Of a DNA stretch of 64,000 nucleotides, positions 45,238 to 54,734 are shown piece by piece. Position 1 is the first letter of the stretch. Every line of letters begins with the position of its first letter. The stretch covers positions 62,001 through 126,000 of the forward strand of contig CAVXML010000012.1 of NCBI GenBank assembly GCA_963763015.1, in the 5' to 3' direction. This DNA is from Fodinibacter sp963763015 (lineage in GTDB: Bacteria; Actinomycetota; Actinomycetes; Actinomycetales; Dermatophilaceae). Under the pieces are notes generated by a model. The model was given only the letters and a program-made list of their open reading frames with translations, had not been told where the DNA came from and did no database searches. The position numbers and the translations under genes were made by a program.

Positions 45238-46202
45238 CCGATGAGGCGACCGCCGCACGTCCGCTCACCTGGGTCGTGGGAGCAGGAGGCCTGGTCGGCC
45301 GACACGTCGCCGCGGAGCTCCGCCGCAGCGGTCATGAGGTCCGCACGACGGCGGTGCCCTGGGCGGACGAAGCGGCCAGCATCCGCGTTCTGACCCGGGC
45401 CGTCGACGACTTCGCCCGAGCGCGCCACGCGCGTCCGTGGGCGCTGGCCTGGTGCGCCGGGGCCGGCGTCGTCGCCACCCCGGATGCCGAGCTGGCGGCC
45501 GAGGTGCGGGTCTTCGATCGACTGGTGACCGCGCTCACGGCATCCGTGGGTGCGAGCGAGGACGGTGTGCTGTTCCTGGCGTCCTCGGCCGGTGGGCTGT
45601 ACGCGGGGTCGGCATCACCTCCCTTCGACGAGGACACCGCGCCTCGGCCGCTGGTCGCCTACGGTCGGGCCAAGCGCGCCATGGAACGCCACGCGTCTCG
45701 GGTGGCCGAGAGCACGGGCCTGCGCGTCGTCCTCGGGCGGCTCGCCAACGTCTACGGACCCGGTCAGTCACTCGGAAAGCCGCAGGGCCTGCTCTCCCAG
45801 CTGTGCCTCGCCGACGCCACCCGGCGTCCACTGCCCGTCTTCGTCTCGCTCGACACGATCAGGGACTACCTGTACGCCGCCGACGCCGCCCGGATGGTCG
45901 TGCGCACGATCGAGCTCGCGCGCGCCGAGGCGCCGGCATCCGTGGTCGTGAAGGTCCTCGCCTCCGGCCGCCCGGTCACCGTCGGCTACCTCGTCTCGGA
46001 GGCACGCCGGGTGTTCCACCGGCCGCTGCGGACCATCCCCGTCGGCGGTGCGTCCGCCGGCCAGGTGCTCGACCTGAGGCTGGAGTCGCGGGTGTGGACC
46101 ACGGTGGACGCGCTCGCCACCACGCCCCTCGCCGCCGGGCTGGCCCGCACCTCGGCAGACGTGCGGGCCCGCGTCGTCGCCGGCGGTGTCCTCGACCCCT
46201 GA
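45234..46202 (+). CDS. NAD-dependent epimerase/dehydratase (extended SDR)
   Basis: 322 residues. Rossmann N-terminus WVVGAGGLVGRHVAAELRRS (GxGGxxG-like), and the YxxxK pair in VAYGRAKRAMERHAS, with RLANVYGPGQS substrate region and DTIRDYLYAADAARMV (motif shared with sugar epimerases). Likely modifies a nucleotide sugar used by the neighbouring glycosyltransferase. GTG start overlaps the glycosyltransferase stop. Convergent with the methyltransferase gene across 52 bp. Confidence 0.88.
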   Translation: MTDEATAARPLTWVVGAGGLVGRHVAAELRRSGHEVRTTAVPWADEAASIRVLTRAVDDFARARHARPWALAWCAGAGVVATPDAELAAEVRVFDRLVTALTASVGASEDGVLFLASSAGGLYAGSASPPFDEDTAPRPLVAYGRAKRAMERHASRVAESTGLRVVLGRLANVYGPGQSLGKPQGLLSQLCLADATRRPLPVFVSLDTIRDYLYAADAARMVVRTIELARAEAPASVVVKVLASGRPVTVGYLVSEARRVFHRPLRTIPVGGASAGQVLDLRLESRVWTTVDALATTPLAAGLARTSADVRARVVAGGVLDP

Positions 46203-46254
46203 CCGAGACGTGCTGCGTGCCTTCTCAGGCGGTCGACCCTCCTCAGCGAGTGGC

Positions 46255-46983
46255 TCAGGAGACGCGGCTGGCGGCGACGAACACGGACGACCCGAAGGGG
46301 AGGTCCCGCCGCTCCAGCAGCCGACGGTCGAGGCGGGAGATTGCGAGCAGTGCGTCGTTGAGGGGCTTGGGCAGCTGGGGGACGGGCACGATGTCGGCGG
46401 GACCACCGTGCGCGCTTCGCCGCACCTTCCGGGCCATCCGCTCGGCGGCGAACAAGGGGAACACCGAGGCGAACGCGTACGTCGACCGGTGCACGGTGAA
46501 GCCCGCGTGCTCGACAGCGGCCTCGGCCCGTGCCCGCGTGTACCGGCGGTGGTGACCGTTCGCAACGTCGAAGTCGCTCCATGCCCAGCTGTACGCCGGG
46601 ACCGACAGCACGAGCCGTCCGCCCGGCCGAAGCACCCGACGCACCTCCGCCAGGGCCGTCTGCTCGGGCTCACAGTGCTCGATCACGTCGAACGCGCAGA
46701 CCACGTCGAAGGCGCCGGCCGCGAAGGGCAGCGCGAGGGCCGATCCGCACACGCCGTCGGAGCCGAGCCCGCGAGGGTCGATGTCGAGAGACACGGTGCA
46801 CGCCGCGGCGTCGCGCACCCATGCGGCGCTCGGCCCGTCCGCACTGCCCAGGTCCAGGACCAGCCGGGCACCGTCCACAAAGGACCGGAGGGTGGCCTCC
46901 AGCAGGTCGGCTCTCGCGACGTACCACCAGTAGTCGGGGTCGGCGATGGACGGGGACCCCCCGTGGCCGTACTCGTTCCTCAC
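46255..46983 (-). CDS. Class I SAM-dependent methyltransferase
   Basis: 242 residues. SAM-binding motif I LVLDLGSADGPSAAWVRDAA, the acidic SLDIDPRGL strand end, motif II/III AFDVVCAFDVIEHCEPEQTA and VRRVLRPGGRLVLSVPAYSW, as in Methyltransf_11/UbiE-type enzymes. Starts with GTG (VRNEYGHGGSPSIADPDYWW). Target unknown; position beside a sugar transferase and epimerase suggests lipid-linked sugar or glycan methylation, but it is on the opposite strand. Confidence 0.87.
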   Translation of the reverse strand: MRNEYGHGGSPSIADPDYWWYVARADLLEATLRSFVDGARLVLDLGSADGPSAAWVRDAAACTVSLDIDPRGLGSDGVCGSALALPFAAGAFDVVCAFDVIEHCEPEQTALAEVRRVLRPGGRLVLSVPAYSWAWSDFDVANGHHRRYTRARAEAAVEHAGFTVHRSTYAFASVFPLFAAERMARKVRRSAHGGPADIVPVPQLPKPLNDALLAISRLDRRLLERRDLPFGSSVFVAASRVS

Positions 46984-47071
46984 CGCGTCACTGTAACGAC
47001 CCCCGACTGCACAGACTGCCGGGCACGGGCACCAGCTGCTCGTCCGTGCGCCCGGTGTGCCCGTGCGGAGC

Positions 47072-47746
47072 TCAGCGCGGTGTCGTGGTTCGGACCAGGC
47101 GCACGGCGAGCTCCCCGTAGGTCTCCTCGATGCCCTCGGGCGTCCGCCGGACGTCGGGGGTGTACCAACGGGCGACGTCGATCGCCATCGAGAGCAGGGC
47201 CAGGGCGGTCGCCGGTACGTCCACCACCTCGAACTCGCCGGTCGCCACCCCCTCGGCCAGCACGGCCGCGACCACCTGGTCGATCTCCCTGCGCAGGTGG
47301 AGCACCTCGTCGCGGTGCTCCGGGCGCAGGTGTCGGAACTCGAACTGGACGATGCGGCCGAGCTCGTAGTGCTCCGCGTGCCAGCGCGAGAAGCCACCCA
47401 CCATGGCGCGCAACGCCTCGGTGGGCGTGGGCGCGGCCTCGGCGGCGGCGACCAGCAGGTCCCGCGCCCGAGCGTGCCCTCGCCGGCTGAGCTCGAAGAG
47501 CAGGACCTCCTTCGACGCGAAGTGCACGTAGACGCCCGCGGGGGAGAGGCCGGCGCGCGAGGCGATGTCGCGGGTCGTCGTGGCATGGAAGCCGCGTTCG
47601 GCGAAGGCGTCGGCAGCGGCCAGCATGATCCGAACGGCGGTGTCGGCGACGTCTCCGACGGCGTCCTGCCGCCCGCCCTCGGGGGCGAGGACGGCCAGGA
47701 CGTCGCTCTCGGTCAACGGTGTGGTGCTCGGCACGGTTGACAGCAT
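47072..47746 (-). CDS. TetR-family transcriptional regulator
   Basis: 224 residues. N-terminal HTH: VRIMLAAADAFAERGFHATT, TRDIASRAGLSPAGVYVHFA, SKEVLLFELSRRGHAR; C-terminal helical ligand domain with EFRHLRPEHRDEVLHLRREI. The first about 30 residues are an unusual extension; a later start is possible. Divergent from an acyl-CoA dehydrogenase across 74 bp containing an 18-bp palindrome, so it most likely represses that gene and itself in response to an acyl-CoA (inferred). Confidence 0.92.
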   Translation of the reverse strand: MLSTVPSTTPLTESDVLAVLAPEGGRQDAVGDVADTAVRIMLAAADAFAERGFHATTTRDIASRAGLSPAGVYVHFASKEVLLFELSRRGHARARDLLVAAAEAAPTPTEALRAMVGGFSRWHAEHYELGRIVQFEFRHLRPEHRDEVLHLRREIDQVVAAVLAEGVATGEFEVVDVPATALALLSMAIDVARWYTPDVRRTPEGIEETYGELAVRLVRTTTPR

Positions 47747-47762
47747 GCCCCACCCGGGCGAA

Positions 47763-47780
47763 ACTAAGCAAGCGCTTAGT
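47763..47780. promoter_or_regulatory. TetR-type operator ACTAAGC-AAGC-GCTTAGT
   Basis: Perfect 7-bp arms around AAGC, between the divergent TetR gene and the acyl-CoA dehydrogenase. The TAAGC..GCTTA half-sites are typical of TetR regulators of fatty-acid and branched-chain catabolism. Confidence 0.75.
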
Positions 47781-47820
47781 CAATGCCCGTCGCGCGTCGC
47801 CTGTCGTCCGGAGGAGATCC

Positions 47821-48966
47821 ATGCCCCGCAACATCTACGGTCCCGAGCACGAGGACTTCCGAGCCTCGGTCGCCGAGTTCGTCGACCGCACCCTCAGGCC
47901 TCGCGTGGAGCAGATGCTCGAGGTCAAGACCATCGACCGCGACATCTGGAAGGAGGCGGGCAGCCAGGGTCTGTTCGGGCTGGACATCCCCGAGGAGTTC
48001 GGCGGGATGGGGGCCGAGGACTACCGCTTCAACGCCGTCGCCGCCGAGGTGCTCAACGGCTTCAACGCTGCTGTCGGCTCGTGCTTCGGCATCCACAGCG
48101 ACGTGTGCCCGCCGTACATCGTCGACCTCGGCACGCAGGAGCAGAAGGAGCGGTGGCTTCCCCCGATGGCCGCGGGCGAGAAGATCTGCGCCATCGCGAT
48201 GACCGAGCCCGGCGGCGGCTCCGATCTCGCCGCACTGAAGACCACGGCGGTCCGTGACGGCGAGCACTGGGTGCTGAACGGCAGCAAGACGTTCATCACG
48301 AACGGCTACCAGGCCGACCTCGTCATCGTCGCGGCCCGCACCGACCCGAGCAAGGGCGCCAAGGGCATCACCCTCTTCATGGTCGAGGAGGGCATGGAGG
48401 GCTTCACCCGTGGCCGCAAGCTCGACAAGGTCGGCCAGGAGGAGTCCGACACCGCCGAGCTGTTCTTCTCCGACGTCCGGGTGCCCGACACCAACCGGAT
48501 CGGCGACGAGGGGATGGGGTTCATCGCGATGATGCAGCGCCTGCCCCAGGAGCGGGTCGGTGCCGCCTGCGCCAACGTCGCCCACGCCAAGCAGATCCTC
48601 ATGGAGACCATCGAGTACACCAAGGAGCGCAAGGCCTTCGGGCAGCCCATCGGCTCGTTCCAGCACAACAAGTTCAAGATCGCCGAGCTCGTGACGGCCA
48701 TCGAGGTCGCCGAGGCCTACGTCGACGACTGCATCGAGGCGCACGCCGAGGGCCGGCTCTCGGCCGTCGACGCCGCCAAGGCGAAGTGGTGGAGCGCCGA
48801 GGTGCAGAACGACGTGCTCGACGAGTGCGTCCAGCTGCACGGCGGCTACGGCTTCATGAACGAGTACCGCGTGGCCCGTGCCTGGCGCGACGCCCGGGTC
48901 ACGAAGATCTGGGCCGGGTCCAACGAGATCATGAAGGAGCTCATCGGCCGCGACCTCGGCCTCTGA
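47821..48966 (+). CDS. Acyl-CoA dehydrogenase
   Basis: FAD enzyme introducing the alpha-beta double bond in acyl-CoA. 381 residues. Conserved blocks: IPEEFGGMGAEDYRFN, IAMTEPGGGSDLAALKT, WVLNGSKTFITNG, ERKAFGQPIGSFQHNKFKIA and QLHGGYGFMNEYRVARAWRD. The C-terminal IWAGSNEIMKELIGR has Gly where short/medium-chain enzymes have the catalytic Glu; instead LPQERVGAA near residue 240 carries a Glu at the long-chain/isovaleryl-type position. Substrate is therefore likely long or branched. ATG 47821 has GGAGG upstream. Probably controlled by the divergent TetR. Confidence 0.93.
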   Translation: MPRNIYGPEHEDFRASVAEFVDRTLRPRVEQMLEVKTIDRDIWKEAGSQGLFGLDIPEEFGGMGAEDYRFNAVAAEVLNGFNAAVGSCFGIHSDVCPPYIVDLGTQEQKERWLPPMAAGEKICAIAMTEPGGGSDLAALKTTAVRDGEHWVLNGSKTFITNGYQADLVIVAARTDPSKGAKGITLFMVEEGMEGFTRGRKLDKVGQEESDTAELFFSDVRVPDTNRIGDEGMGFIAMMQRLPQERVGAACANVAHAKQILMETIEYTKERKAFGQPIGSFQHNKFKIAELVTAIEVAEAYVDDCIEAHAEGRLSAVDAAKAKWWSAEVQNDVLDECVQLHGGYGFMNEYRVARAWRDARVTKIWAGSNEIMKELIGRDLGL

Positions 48967-48985
48967 CCCTCTGGCCGACCAACGC

Positions 48986-49047
48986 GACGGATGCCGTCCG
49001 CTCACCGCCCACGCAGACCGTGGGACCCGGAGCGGACGGCATCCGTC
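48986..49047. terminator. Hairpin between convergent genes
   Basis: GACGGATGCCGTCCGCT and AGCGGACGGCATCCGTC are exact 17-bp reverse complements separated by 28 nt, in the gap between acyl-CoA dehydrogenase and the FabG-like gene. Both arms contain the GGATGCC/GGCATCC word discussed in the findings. Confidence 0.75.
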
Positions 49048-49069
49048 TGCAGGCGGCGCCAGTCGAGAC

Positions 49070-49837
49070 TCAGTCGAGCGGGCCGCCGGCCACGTAGATC
49101 ACCTGGCCGGAGACGAAACCGGCCTCCTCTGAGACCAGGAACGCGATCGTCGCGGCGATGTCTGCCGGCTGGCCGACGCGCTGCACCGGGATCTGCTGCG
49201 CGGAGTGGGCGATGAAGTCCTCGAACGGCACGCCGATCCGTGCGGCGGTCGCCGCGGTCATGTCGGTCTGGATGAAGCCCGGTGCGACGGCGTTGGCCGT
49301 GACCCCGAAGCGGCCCAGCTCGATGGCGAGGGTCTTGGTGAAGCCCTGCAGCCCCGCCTTGGCGGCCGAGTAGTTGGCCTGGCCCCGGTTGCCCTGTGCC
49401 GAGGACGACGACAGGTTGACCACCCGCCCGAACCCCTGTGCGGTCATGTGGGCCTGGCACGCCCTGGTCATGAGGAACGCACCCTTGAGATGCACGGCCA
49501 TCACGGCATCCCAGTCGTCCTCCGTCATCTTGAACAGGAGGTTGTCGCGGATGATGCCGGCGTTGTTGACGAGGACGACCGGGGGTCCGAGCTGCTCGGC
49601 CACGCGGGCCACGCCCGTTTCGACCTGGTCGCCGTCCGTGACGTCGACGCCGACGCCGACGGCCCGCCCACCGGCATCCCGGATTCGCGAGGCCACGACC
49701 TCGCAGGACGCCTGGTCGAGGTCGAGCACGCCGACCGCGAGACCGTCCTGGCCGAGCCGCTCGGCAGTGGCGGCGCCGATGCCGCGTGCCGCTCCGGTGA
49801 CGATGGCGACTCGGTCCTGCTCCGGGCGGTTCGACAT
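49070..49837 (-). CDS. FabG-like short-chain dehydrogenase/reductase
   Basis: 255 residues, classical SDR: VAIVTGAARGIGAATAERLG (TGxxxGIG), VDVTDGDQVE, LVNNAGIIRDNLLFKMTEDD (NNAG), the catalytic Ser in VVNLSSSSAQGNRGQ and YSAAKAGLQGFTK (YxxxK), and GFIQTDMTAAT. Resembles 3-oxoacyl-ACP/acetoacetyl-CoA reductases; neighbours in acyl-CoA metabolism fit either. Start ATG 49837 has GAGGAG upstream. 49838-50051 contains no gene. Confidence 0.88.
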   Translation of the reverse strand: MSNRPEQDRVAIVTGAARGIGAATAERLGQDGLAVGVLDLDQASCEVVASRIRDAGGRAVGVGVDVTDGDQVETGVARVAEQLGPPVVLVNNAGIIRDNLLFKMTEDDWDAVMAVHLKGAFLMTRACQAHMTAQGFGRVVNLSSSSAQGNRGQANYSAAKAGLQGFTKTLAIELGRFGVTANAVAPGFIQTDMTAATAARIGVPFEDFIAHSAQQIPVQRVGQPADIAATIAFLVSEEAGFVSGQVIYVAGGPLD

Positions 49838-50051
49838 GCGGCTCCTCGGGGATGGGGGCGGTCCGGATGGCCGCCGACGACCACCAAACGACCCTACCGA
49901 CGGACCGTGTCCGGGCTCGGCCGGGCGGGTAGGGACGGATTCGTCCTGTCCCCGCCCCGACGGTAGGTTGACCTCCACTGCGGCGGGCCCCACGGCACGC
50001 CGCGTCCAGCACCGTCGCTGGGCTGTGGTGACCACACACGGAAGGCAAGCA

Positions 50052-52199
50052 GTGGAGATCTGGCCCGGAACCCCCTATCCCCTTGGGGCGACGTACGACG
50101 GCAGCGGTGTGAACTTCGCCCTGTTCAGCGAGGTCGCGGAGGACGTGGAGCTGTGCCTCATCGGCGACGACGGCGCCGAGACCCGCATCCCTCTGCCCGA
50201 GGTCGACGGGTTCGTCTGGCACGGCTACCTGCCCGGCATCCAGCCCGGCCAGCTCTACGGCTACCGCGTCCACGGCCCCTACGAGCCGGAGCGGGGTCAT
50301 CGCTGCGACCCCAGCAAGCTGCTGCTCGACCCGTACGCCAAGGCGATGGAGGGGCAGGTCAGCAACGACCAGGCGCTGTTCTCCTACGACTTCGAGGACC
50401 CCCAGCAGCGCAACACCGACGACAGCCTCGGCAAGACCATGCTCTCGGTCGTCATCAACCCCTACTTCGACTGGGGCCACGACCGGCCGCCGAACCGCGA
50501 GTACCACGACACGGTCATCTACGAGGCCCATGTGAAGGGCCTGACGATGACCCATCCCGACGTGCCGGAGGAGATCCGCGGCACGTACGCCGCGATCGCG
50601 CACCCGGCGATCATCGACCACCTCACGGCGCTCGGAGTCACCGCGATCGAGCTGATGCCGGTGCACCAGTTCGTGCAGGACACCTCGCTCCAGGCGAAGG
50701 GCCTGACCAACTACTGGGGCTACAACACCATCGGCTTCCTCGCCCCGCACAACGGCTACTCCCGCGGGCGCCGCGGCGAGCAGGTCACCGAGTTCAAGGC
50801 GATGGTCAAGGCCCTGCACGACTCCAACATCGAGGTCATCCTCGACGTCGTGTACAACCACACGGCCGAGGGGAACGAGTTCGGCCCGACCATCTGCTTC
50901 CGGGGCATCGACAACGCCGCGTACTACCGGCTGGTCGACGACGCCAAGGAGCACTACTACGACACGACGGGCACGGGGAACAGCCTCCTCATGCGGCATC
51001 CGCACGTGCTCCAGCTCATCATGGACTCGCTGCGGTACTGGGTGACCGAGATGCACGTCGACGGCTTCCGGTTCGACCTCGCCGCGACCCTGGCGCGGCA
51101 GTTCCACGAGGTCGACAAGCTGTCCGCCTTCTTCGACCTCATCCAGCAGGACCCGGTCATCTCCCAGGTGAAGCTCATCGCGGAGCCGTGGGACGTCGGC
51201 GACGGCGGCTACCAGGTGGGCAACTTCCCGCCCCTGTGGACGGAGTGGAACGGCAAGTACCGCGACACCGTGCGTGACTTCTGGCGTGGCGAGCCGCGCA
51301 CGCTCGGCGAGTTCGCGTCGCGGTTCACCGGGTCGAGCGACCTCTACGAGCACAGCGGCCGGAAGCCCATCGCGTCGATCAACTTCGTCACCGCGCACGA
51401 CGGCTTCACCCTGCGAGACCTGGTCTCCTACAACGAGAAGCACAACGAGGCCAACGGTGAGGGCGGCCGCGACGGCGAGAGCCACAACCGCTCGTGGAAC
51501 TGCGGGGTCGAGGGCCCCACGGACGACCCGGACATCCTGGCGCTGCGCCTGCGGCAGCAGCGGAACTTCCTCACCACCCTGCTGCTCAGCCAGGGCGTGC
51601 CGATGATCGCCCACGGTGACGAGATCGGCCGCACCCAGAAGGGCAACAACAACGTCTACTGCCAGGACAACGAGCTGTCCTGGGTCGACTGGAAGCTCGA
51701 CGAGGACCAGAAGCAGCTGTTCGCCTTCACCGCGGCGCTCACGACGCTGCGTAGGGAGCATGCCGTGTTCCGCCGCCGGCGGTTCTTCGCGGGGAGCGCC
51801 GACCACGGCGGCCAGTCGGAGATGGGGGACATCGCCTGGTTCCAGCCGTCCGGCGAGCCGATGGCCGAGTCCGACTGGTCCGTCGGTGAGGCGACCGTCA
51901 TGGTGTTCCTCAACGGCAGCGCCATCCCGACGCCGGACAACCGCGGCCGGCGCGTCCTCGACGACGACTTCCTCGTGGTGTTCAACGCCGACCACCAGGA
52001 CCAGGCCTTCGTGCTGCCACCCGTCCAGTGGGGCGACCACTGGCTCATGGAGGTCGACACCGGCGCCGCCCAGATCGGCCTCGAGAGCCACGACGCGGGG
52101 AGCGAGCTCGTCGCCAAGGCCCGCTCGGTCATCCTGCTGCGCAGCCCCAGGGAGACGCCGACCGCTCCCGCCGGAGCGGCCACGACGATCCGGGTGTGA
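50052..52199 (+). CDS. glgX: Glycogen debranching enzyme GlgX
   Basis: Cleaves alpha-1,6 branches left after phosphorylase action. 715 residues. N-terminal CBM48-like domain (YPLGATYDGSGVNFALFSEV), GH13 barrel with VIYEAHVKGLTMTHPDVP, LMPVHQFVQD, VILDVVYNHTAEGNE, MHVDGFRFDLAATLAR (nucleophile Asp), KLIAEPWDVGDGGYQVGNFP (acid Glu) and NFVTAHDGFTLRDLVSYNEK. GTG start follows GGAAGG; the open frame extending back to 49374 is antisense to the FabG-like gene and rejected. First gene of the glgX-treY-treZ operon; treY starts 2 nt after its stop. Confidence 0.96.
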   Translation: MEIWPGTPYPLGATYDGSGVNFALFSEVAEDVELCLIGDDGAETRIPLPEVDGFVWHGYLPGIQPGQLYGYRVHGPYEPERGHRCDPSKLLLDPYAKAMEGQVSNDQALFSYDFEDPQQRNTDDSLGKTMLSVVINPYFDWGHDRPPNREYHDTVIYEAHVKGLTMTHPDVPEEIRGTYAAIAHPAIIDHLTALGVTAIELMPVHQFVQDTSLQAKGLTNYWGYNTIGFLAPHNGYSRGRRGEQVTEFKAMVKALHDSNIEVILDVVYNHTAEGNEFGPTICFRGIDNAAYYRLVDDAKEHYYDTTGTGNSLLMRHPHVLQLIMDSLRYWVTEMHVDGFRFDLAATLARQFHEVDKLSAFFDLIQQDPVISQVKLIAEPWDVGDGGYQVGNFPPLWTEWNGKYRDTVRDFWRGEPRTLGEFASRFTGSSDLYEHSGRKPIASINFVTAHDGFTLRDLVSYNEKHNEANGEGGRDGESHNRSWNCGVEGPTDDPDILALRLRQQRNFLTTLLLSQGVPMIAHGDEIGRTQKGNNNVYCQDNELSWVDWKLDEDQKQLFAFTAALTTLRREHAVFRRRRFFAGSADHGGQSEMGDIAWFQPSGEPMAESDWSVGEATVMVFLNGSAIPTPDNRGRRVLDDDFLVVFNADHQDQAFVLPPVQWGDHWLMEVDTGAAQIGLESHDAGSELVAKARSVILLRSPRETPTAPAGAATTIRV

Positions 52200-52201
52200 G
52201 G

Positions 52202-54706
52202 ATGCCGTCGGCCCACCGTCCCGACCCCGGCCGCGCCGTCCCCATCTCGACCTACCGGCTCCAGATCCACGCCGGGTTCGGGTTCGACGCGGCAGCGGAG
52301 CGGACGGCATACCTCGCCTCGCTCGGGGTGTCGCACCTCTACCTCTCTCCCGTCCTCCAACCTGCGCCCGGGTCGACCCACGGCTACGACGTGCTCGACC
52401 ACACCCGGATCAGCGAGGAGGCCGGGGGGCGCGAGGCCTTCGAACGGCTCGTGGCGGCGTGCCGCGACGCAGGGCTGGGCATCATCGTCGACGTCGTGCC
52501 CAACCACATGACGGTTCCCCGGCCGGCCCACCTCAACGCACCCTTCTGGTCCCTGCTCCGCGACGGCCGGCGCTCGCCCCACGCCGGATGGTTCGACGTC
52601 GACTGGGTCGCGGAGGGCGACCGCATCCTCATGCCGGTGCTCGGTGGCACCCTCGAGGAGGCGCTGGAGGCCGGGGAGCTGGTCCTGGCGGGCGATGGCG
52701 GACCCAGCGGCTCGGAGCACGTCGTGCGCTACTACGACGCGGAGTTCCCGGTGGCACCAGGCACCGAGGAGCTGCCGCTGCCCGAGCTTCTCGGAGCCCA
52801 GGCCTACCGGTTGTCGAGCTGGCGGGAGGCGGGGGAGGCGCTGAACTACCGGCGGTTCTTCGACGTGACGTCCCTCGTGGGGGTCCGGGTGGAGGACCCG
52901 GTGGTGTTCATGGCGACCCACGCCCTGCTGCTGTCCCTGCACGGCCACGGGGAGGTCGACGGCTTCCGGATCGACCACCCCGACGGCCTCGCCGACCCCG
53001 GCGGCTACCTCGAGCGGCTCGCGGATGCGACCGGTGGCGCCTGGGTGGTCGTGGAGAAGATCCTCGAGGGTGACGAGACCCTCCCCGAGGGGTGGCGGTG
53101 CGCGGGGACCACGGGGTACGACGCGCTGCTCCGCGTGCAGCAGGTGCTGACGTCCACCGCGGGCATCGAGGTCCTCGACCGGCTGTGGGCCGAGGCTGCG
53201 CCCGACCGGGTGAGCCTCGCCGAGGTCACGATCGAGGCCAAACGCCTCGTCGTCGACGACGTGCAGGCAGCCGAGGTCGACCGGCTCATGCGGCTCGTCC
53301 GTCGGGTCCTCGTCGGGGAGGACCTCGGGGCGCTGCGACGGGCGCTCGAGGCGCTGCTCGTCTCGATGGACCGCTACCGTGCCTACGTCGTGCGGGGCCG
53401 TGGCGTCGACCCGGAGCAGGCAGCGGTGGTGGAGGGGGCTGCTGAGCGCGCGCGCTCGCTCCTGGCGCCCAGTGACCACGACGCCCTCGCCGTCGTCGTG
53501 CGCCTGGTGCTCGGCGGCCACCTCCCGCAGGCGCAGACGGACAGCGCTCCGGTGGCCGACGAGTTCCGCGTCCGGTTCCAGCAGACCTGCGGTCCCGTCA
53601 TGGCCAAGGGGATCGAGGACACCGCCTACTACCGATGGTTCCGGCTGGCCGGTGCGAACGAGGTCGGTGGTGACCCCGACCACCTGTCGATCACGGCCGA
53701 GGAGTTCCATGCGTGGTGCGCGCGCCTCGTCACCACATGGCCGACCTCGATGACGGCCCTGACCACGCACGACACGAAGCGCTCCGAGGACGTCCGGGCC
53801 CGGCTCATGTCCCTGGCCGAGGACGGGAACGGGTGGGCGGAATGGCTCGCGCAGGCCAGGGCGATCACCGAGCCGCACCGGGTCGAGCCGCTCGACGCCC
53901 CGACCGAGTACCTGCTCTGGCAGACGCTCATCGGTGCCTGGCCGATCAGTGGCTCCCGGTTGGAGGAGTACCTGCTCAAGGCGGTCCGCGAGGCGAAGGT
54001 GCACACCGCGTGGGTCGACGGAGACGCCGCCTACGAGGACGCGGTGGTCACGTACGCCCGAGCCGTGGCCCGTGACCCCGCGGTGAAGAGGCACCTGGAC
54101 GCCTGGACTGCAGCCCACGAGACGTCGGTGCGCGCCAACATCCTCGGGCAGAAGCTCGTGCAGCTCACCATGCCCGGCGTCCCGGACGTGTACCAAGGGT
54201 GCGAGGTGGGGATGCTCTCCCTCGTCGACCCGGACAACCGTCGACCCGTGGACTGGGCCGACCGCACCGAGCGCCTCGACAGGGTGCTGGCCGACGAGCC
54301 GGCCTTCGACCTCGACGACGAGAAGCTGCGGGTCACCGCTTGCGCGCTTCGCCTGCGCCGGGAGCTGCCCGAGGTCTTCGTGGGCGAGACCACCACGTAC
54401 GTCGGCCTGCCGACGAGCAGTGACCACGCGCTGGCCTTCGTCCGCGGTGACGTCGACGGTCCTCGTGTGGTGACCGTGGTCACCCGCGCTGCCGGCCTGC
54501 TGGAGGCGGCCGGTGGGTTCGGGGACGCCACGGTGGCGGTGCCACCGGGGGAGTGGACCGACGTGCTGTCGGACCGGTCGGTCAGCACCGACGGCGCCGG
54601 CATCCGACTGTCCGACCTTCTCGGTGAGCAGCCCGTCGCCCTCCTCGTGCGTGACTCGGCGGGAGGCGTGCGGGATGTCGCAGGGCCCACCCGGCCCGAG
54701 GCGTGA
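52202..54706 (+). CDS. treY: Malto-oligosyltrehalose synthase
   Basis: Isomerises the reducing-end linkage of malto-oligosaccharide to a trehalosyl unit. 834 residues. Features: STYRLQIHAGFGFDAAAERT, SHLYLSPVLQPAPGSTHGYD, LGIIVDVVPNHM, GEVDGFRIDHPDGLADPGGY (nucleophile Asp), AWVVVEKILEGDETLP (acid Glu), and TALTTHDTKRSEDVRARL. The long insert typical of TreY lies between the barrel strands. ATG 52202; a GTG at 52196 overlapping the glgX stop is also in frame. Acts between GlgX and TreZ. Confidence 0.96.
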   Translation: MPSAHRPDPGRAVPISTYRLQIHAGFGFDAAAERTAYLASLGVSHLYLSPVLQPAPGSTHGYDVLDHTRISEEAGGREAFERLVAACRDAGLGIIVDVVPNHMTVPRPAHLNAPFWSLLRDGRRSPHAGWFDVDWVAEGDRILMPVLGGTLEEALEAGELVLAGDGGPSGSEHVVRYYDAEFPVAPGTEELPLPELLGAQAYRLSSWREAGEALNYRRFFDVTSLVGVRVEDPVVFMATHALLLSLHGHGEVDGFRIDHPDGLADPGGYLERLADATGGAWVVVEKILEGDETLPEGWRCAGTTGYDALLRVQQVLTSTAGIEVLDRLWAEAAPDRVSLAEVTIEAKRLVVDDVQAAEVDRLMRLVRRVLVGEDLGALRRALEALLVSMDRYRAYVVRGRGVDPEQAAVVEGAAERARSLLAPSDHDALAVVVRLVLGGHLPQAQTDSAPVADEFRVRFQQTCGPVMAKGIEDTAYYRWFRLAGANEVGGDPDHLSITAEEFHAWCARLVTTWPTSMTALTTHDTKRSEDVRARLMSLAEDGNGWAEWLAQARAITEPHRVEPLDAPTEYLLWQTLIGAWPISGSRLEEYLLKAVREAKVHTAWVDGDAAYEDAVVTYARAVARDPAVKRHLDAWTAAHETSVRANILGQKLVQLTMPGVPDVYQGCEVGMLSLVDPDNRRPVDWADRTERLDRVLADEPAFDLDDEKLRVTACALRLRRELPEVFVGETTTYVGLPTSSDHALAFVRGDVDGPRVVTVVTRAAGLLEAAGGFGDATVAVPPGEWTDVLSDRSVSTDGAGIRLSDLLGEQPVALLVRDSAGGVRDVAGPTRPEA

Positions 54707-54734
54707 CACCGCGCCGACCGGGTAGGACGGGGCG

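Noticed and set aside
49374..50051. 226-codon N-terminal extension of glgX
   Set aside because: It is antisense to the FabG-like gene; GlgX similarity begins at the GTG at 50052.
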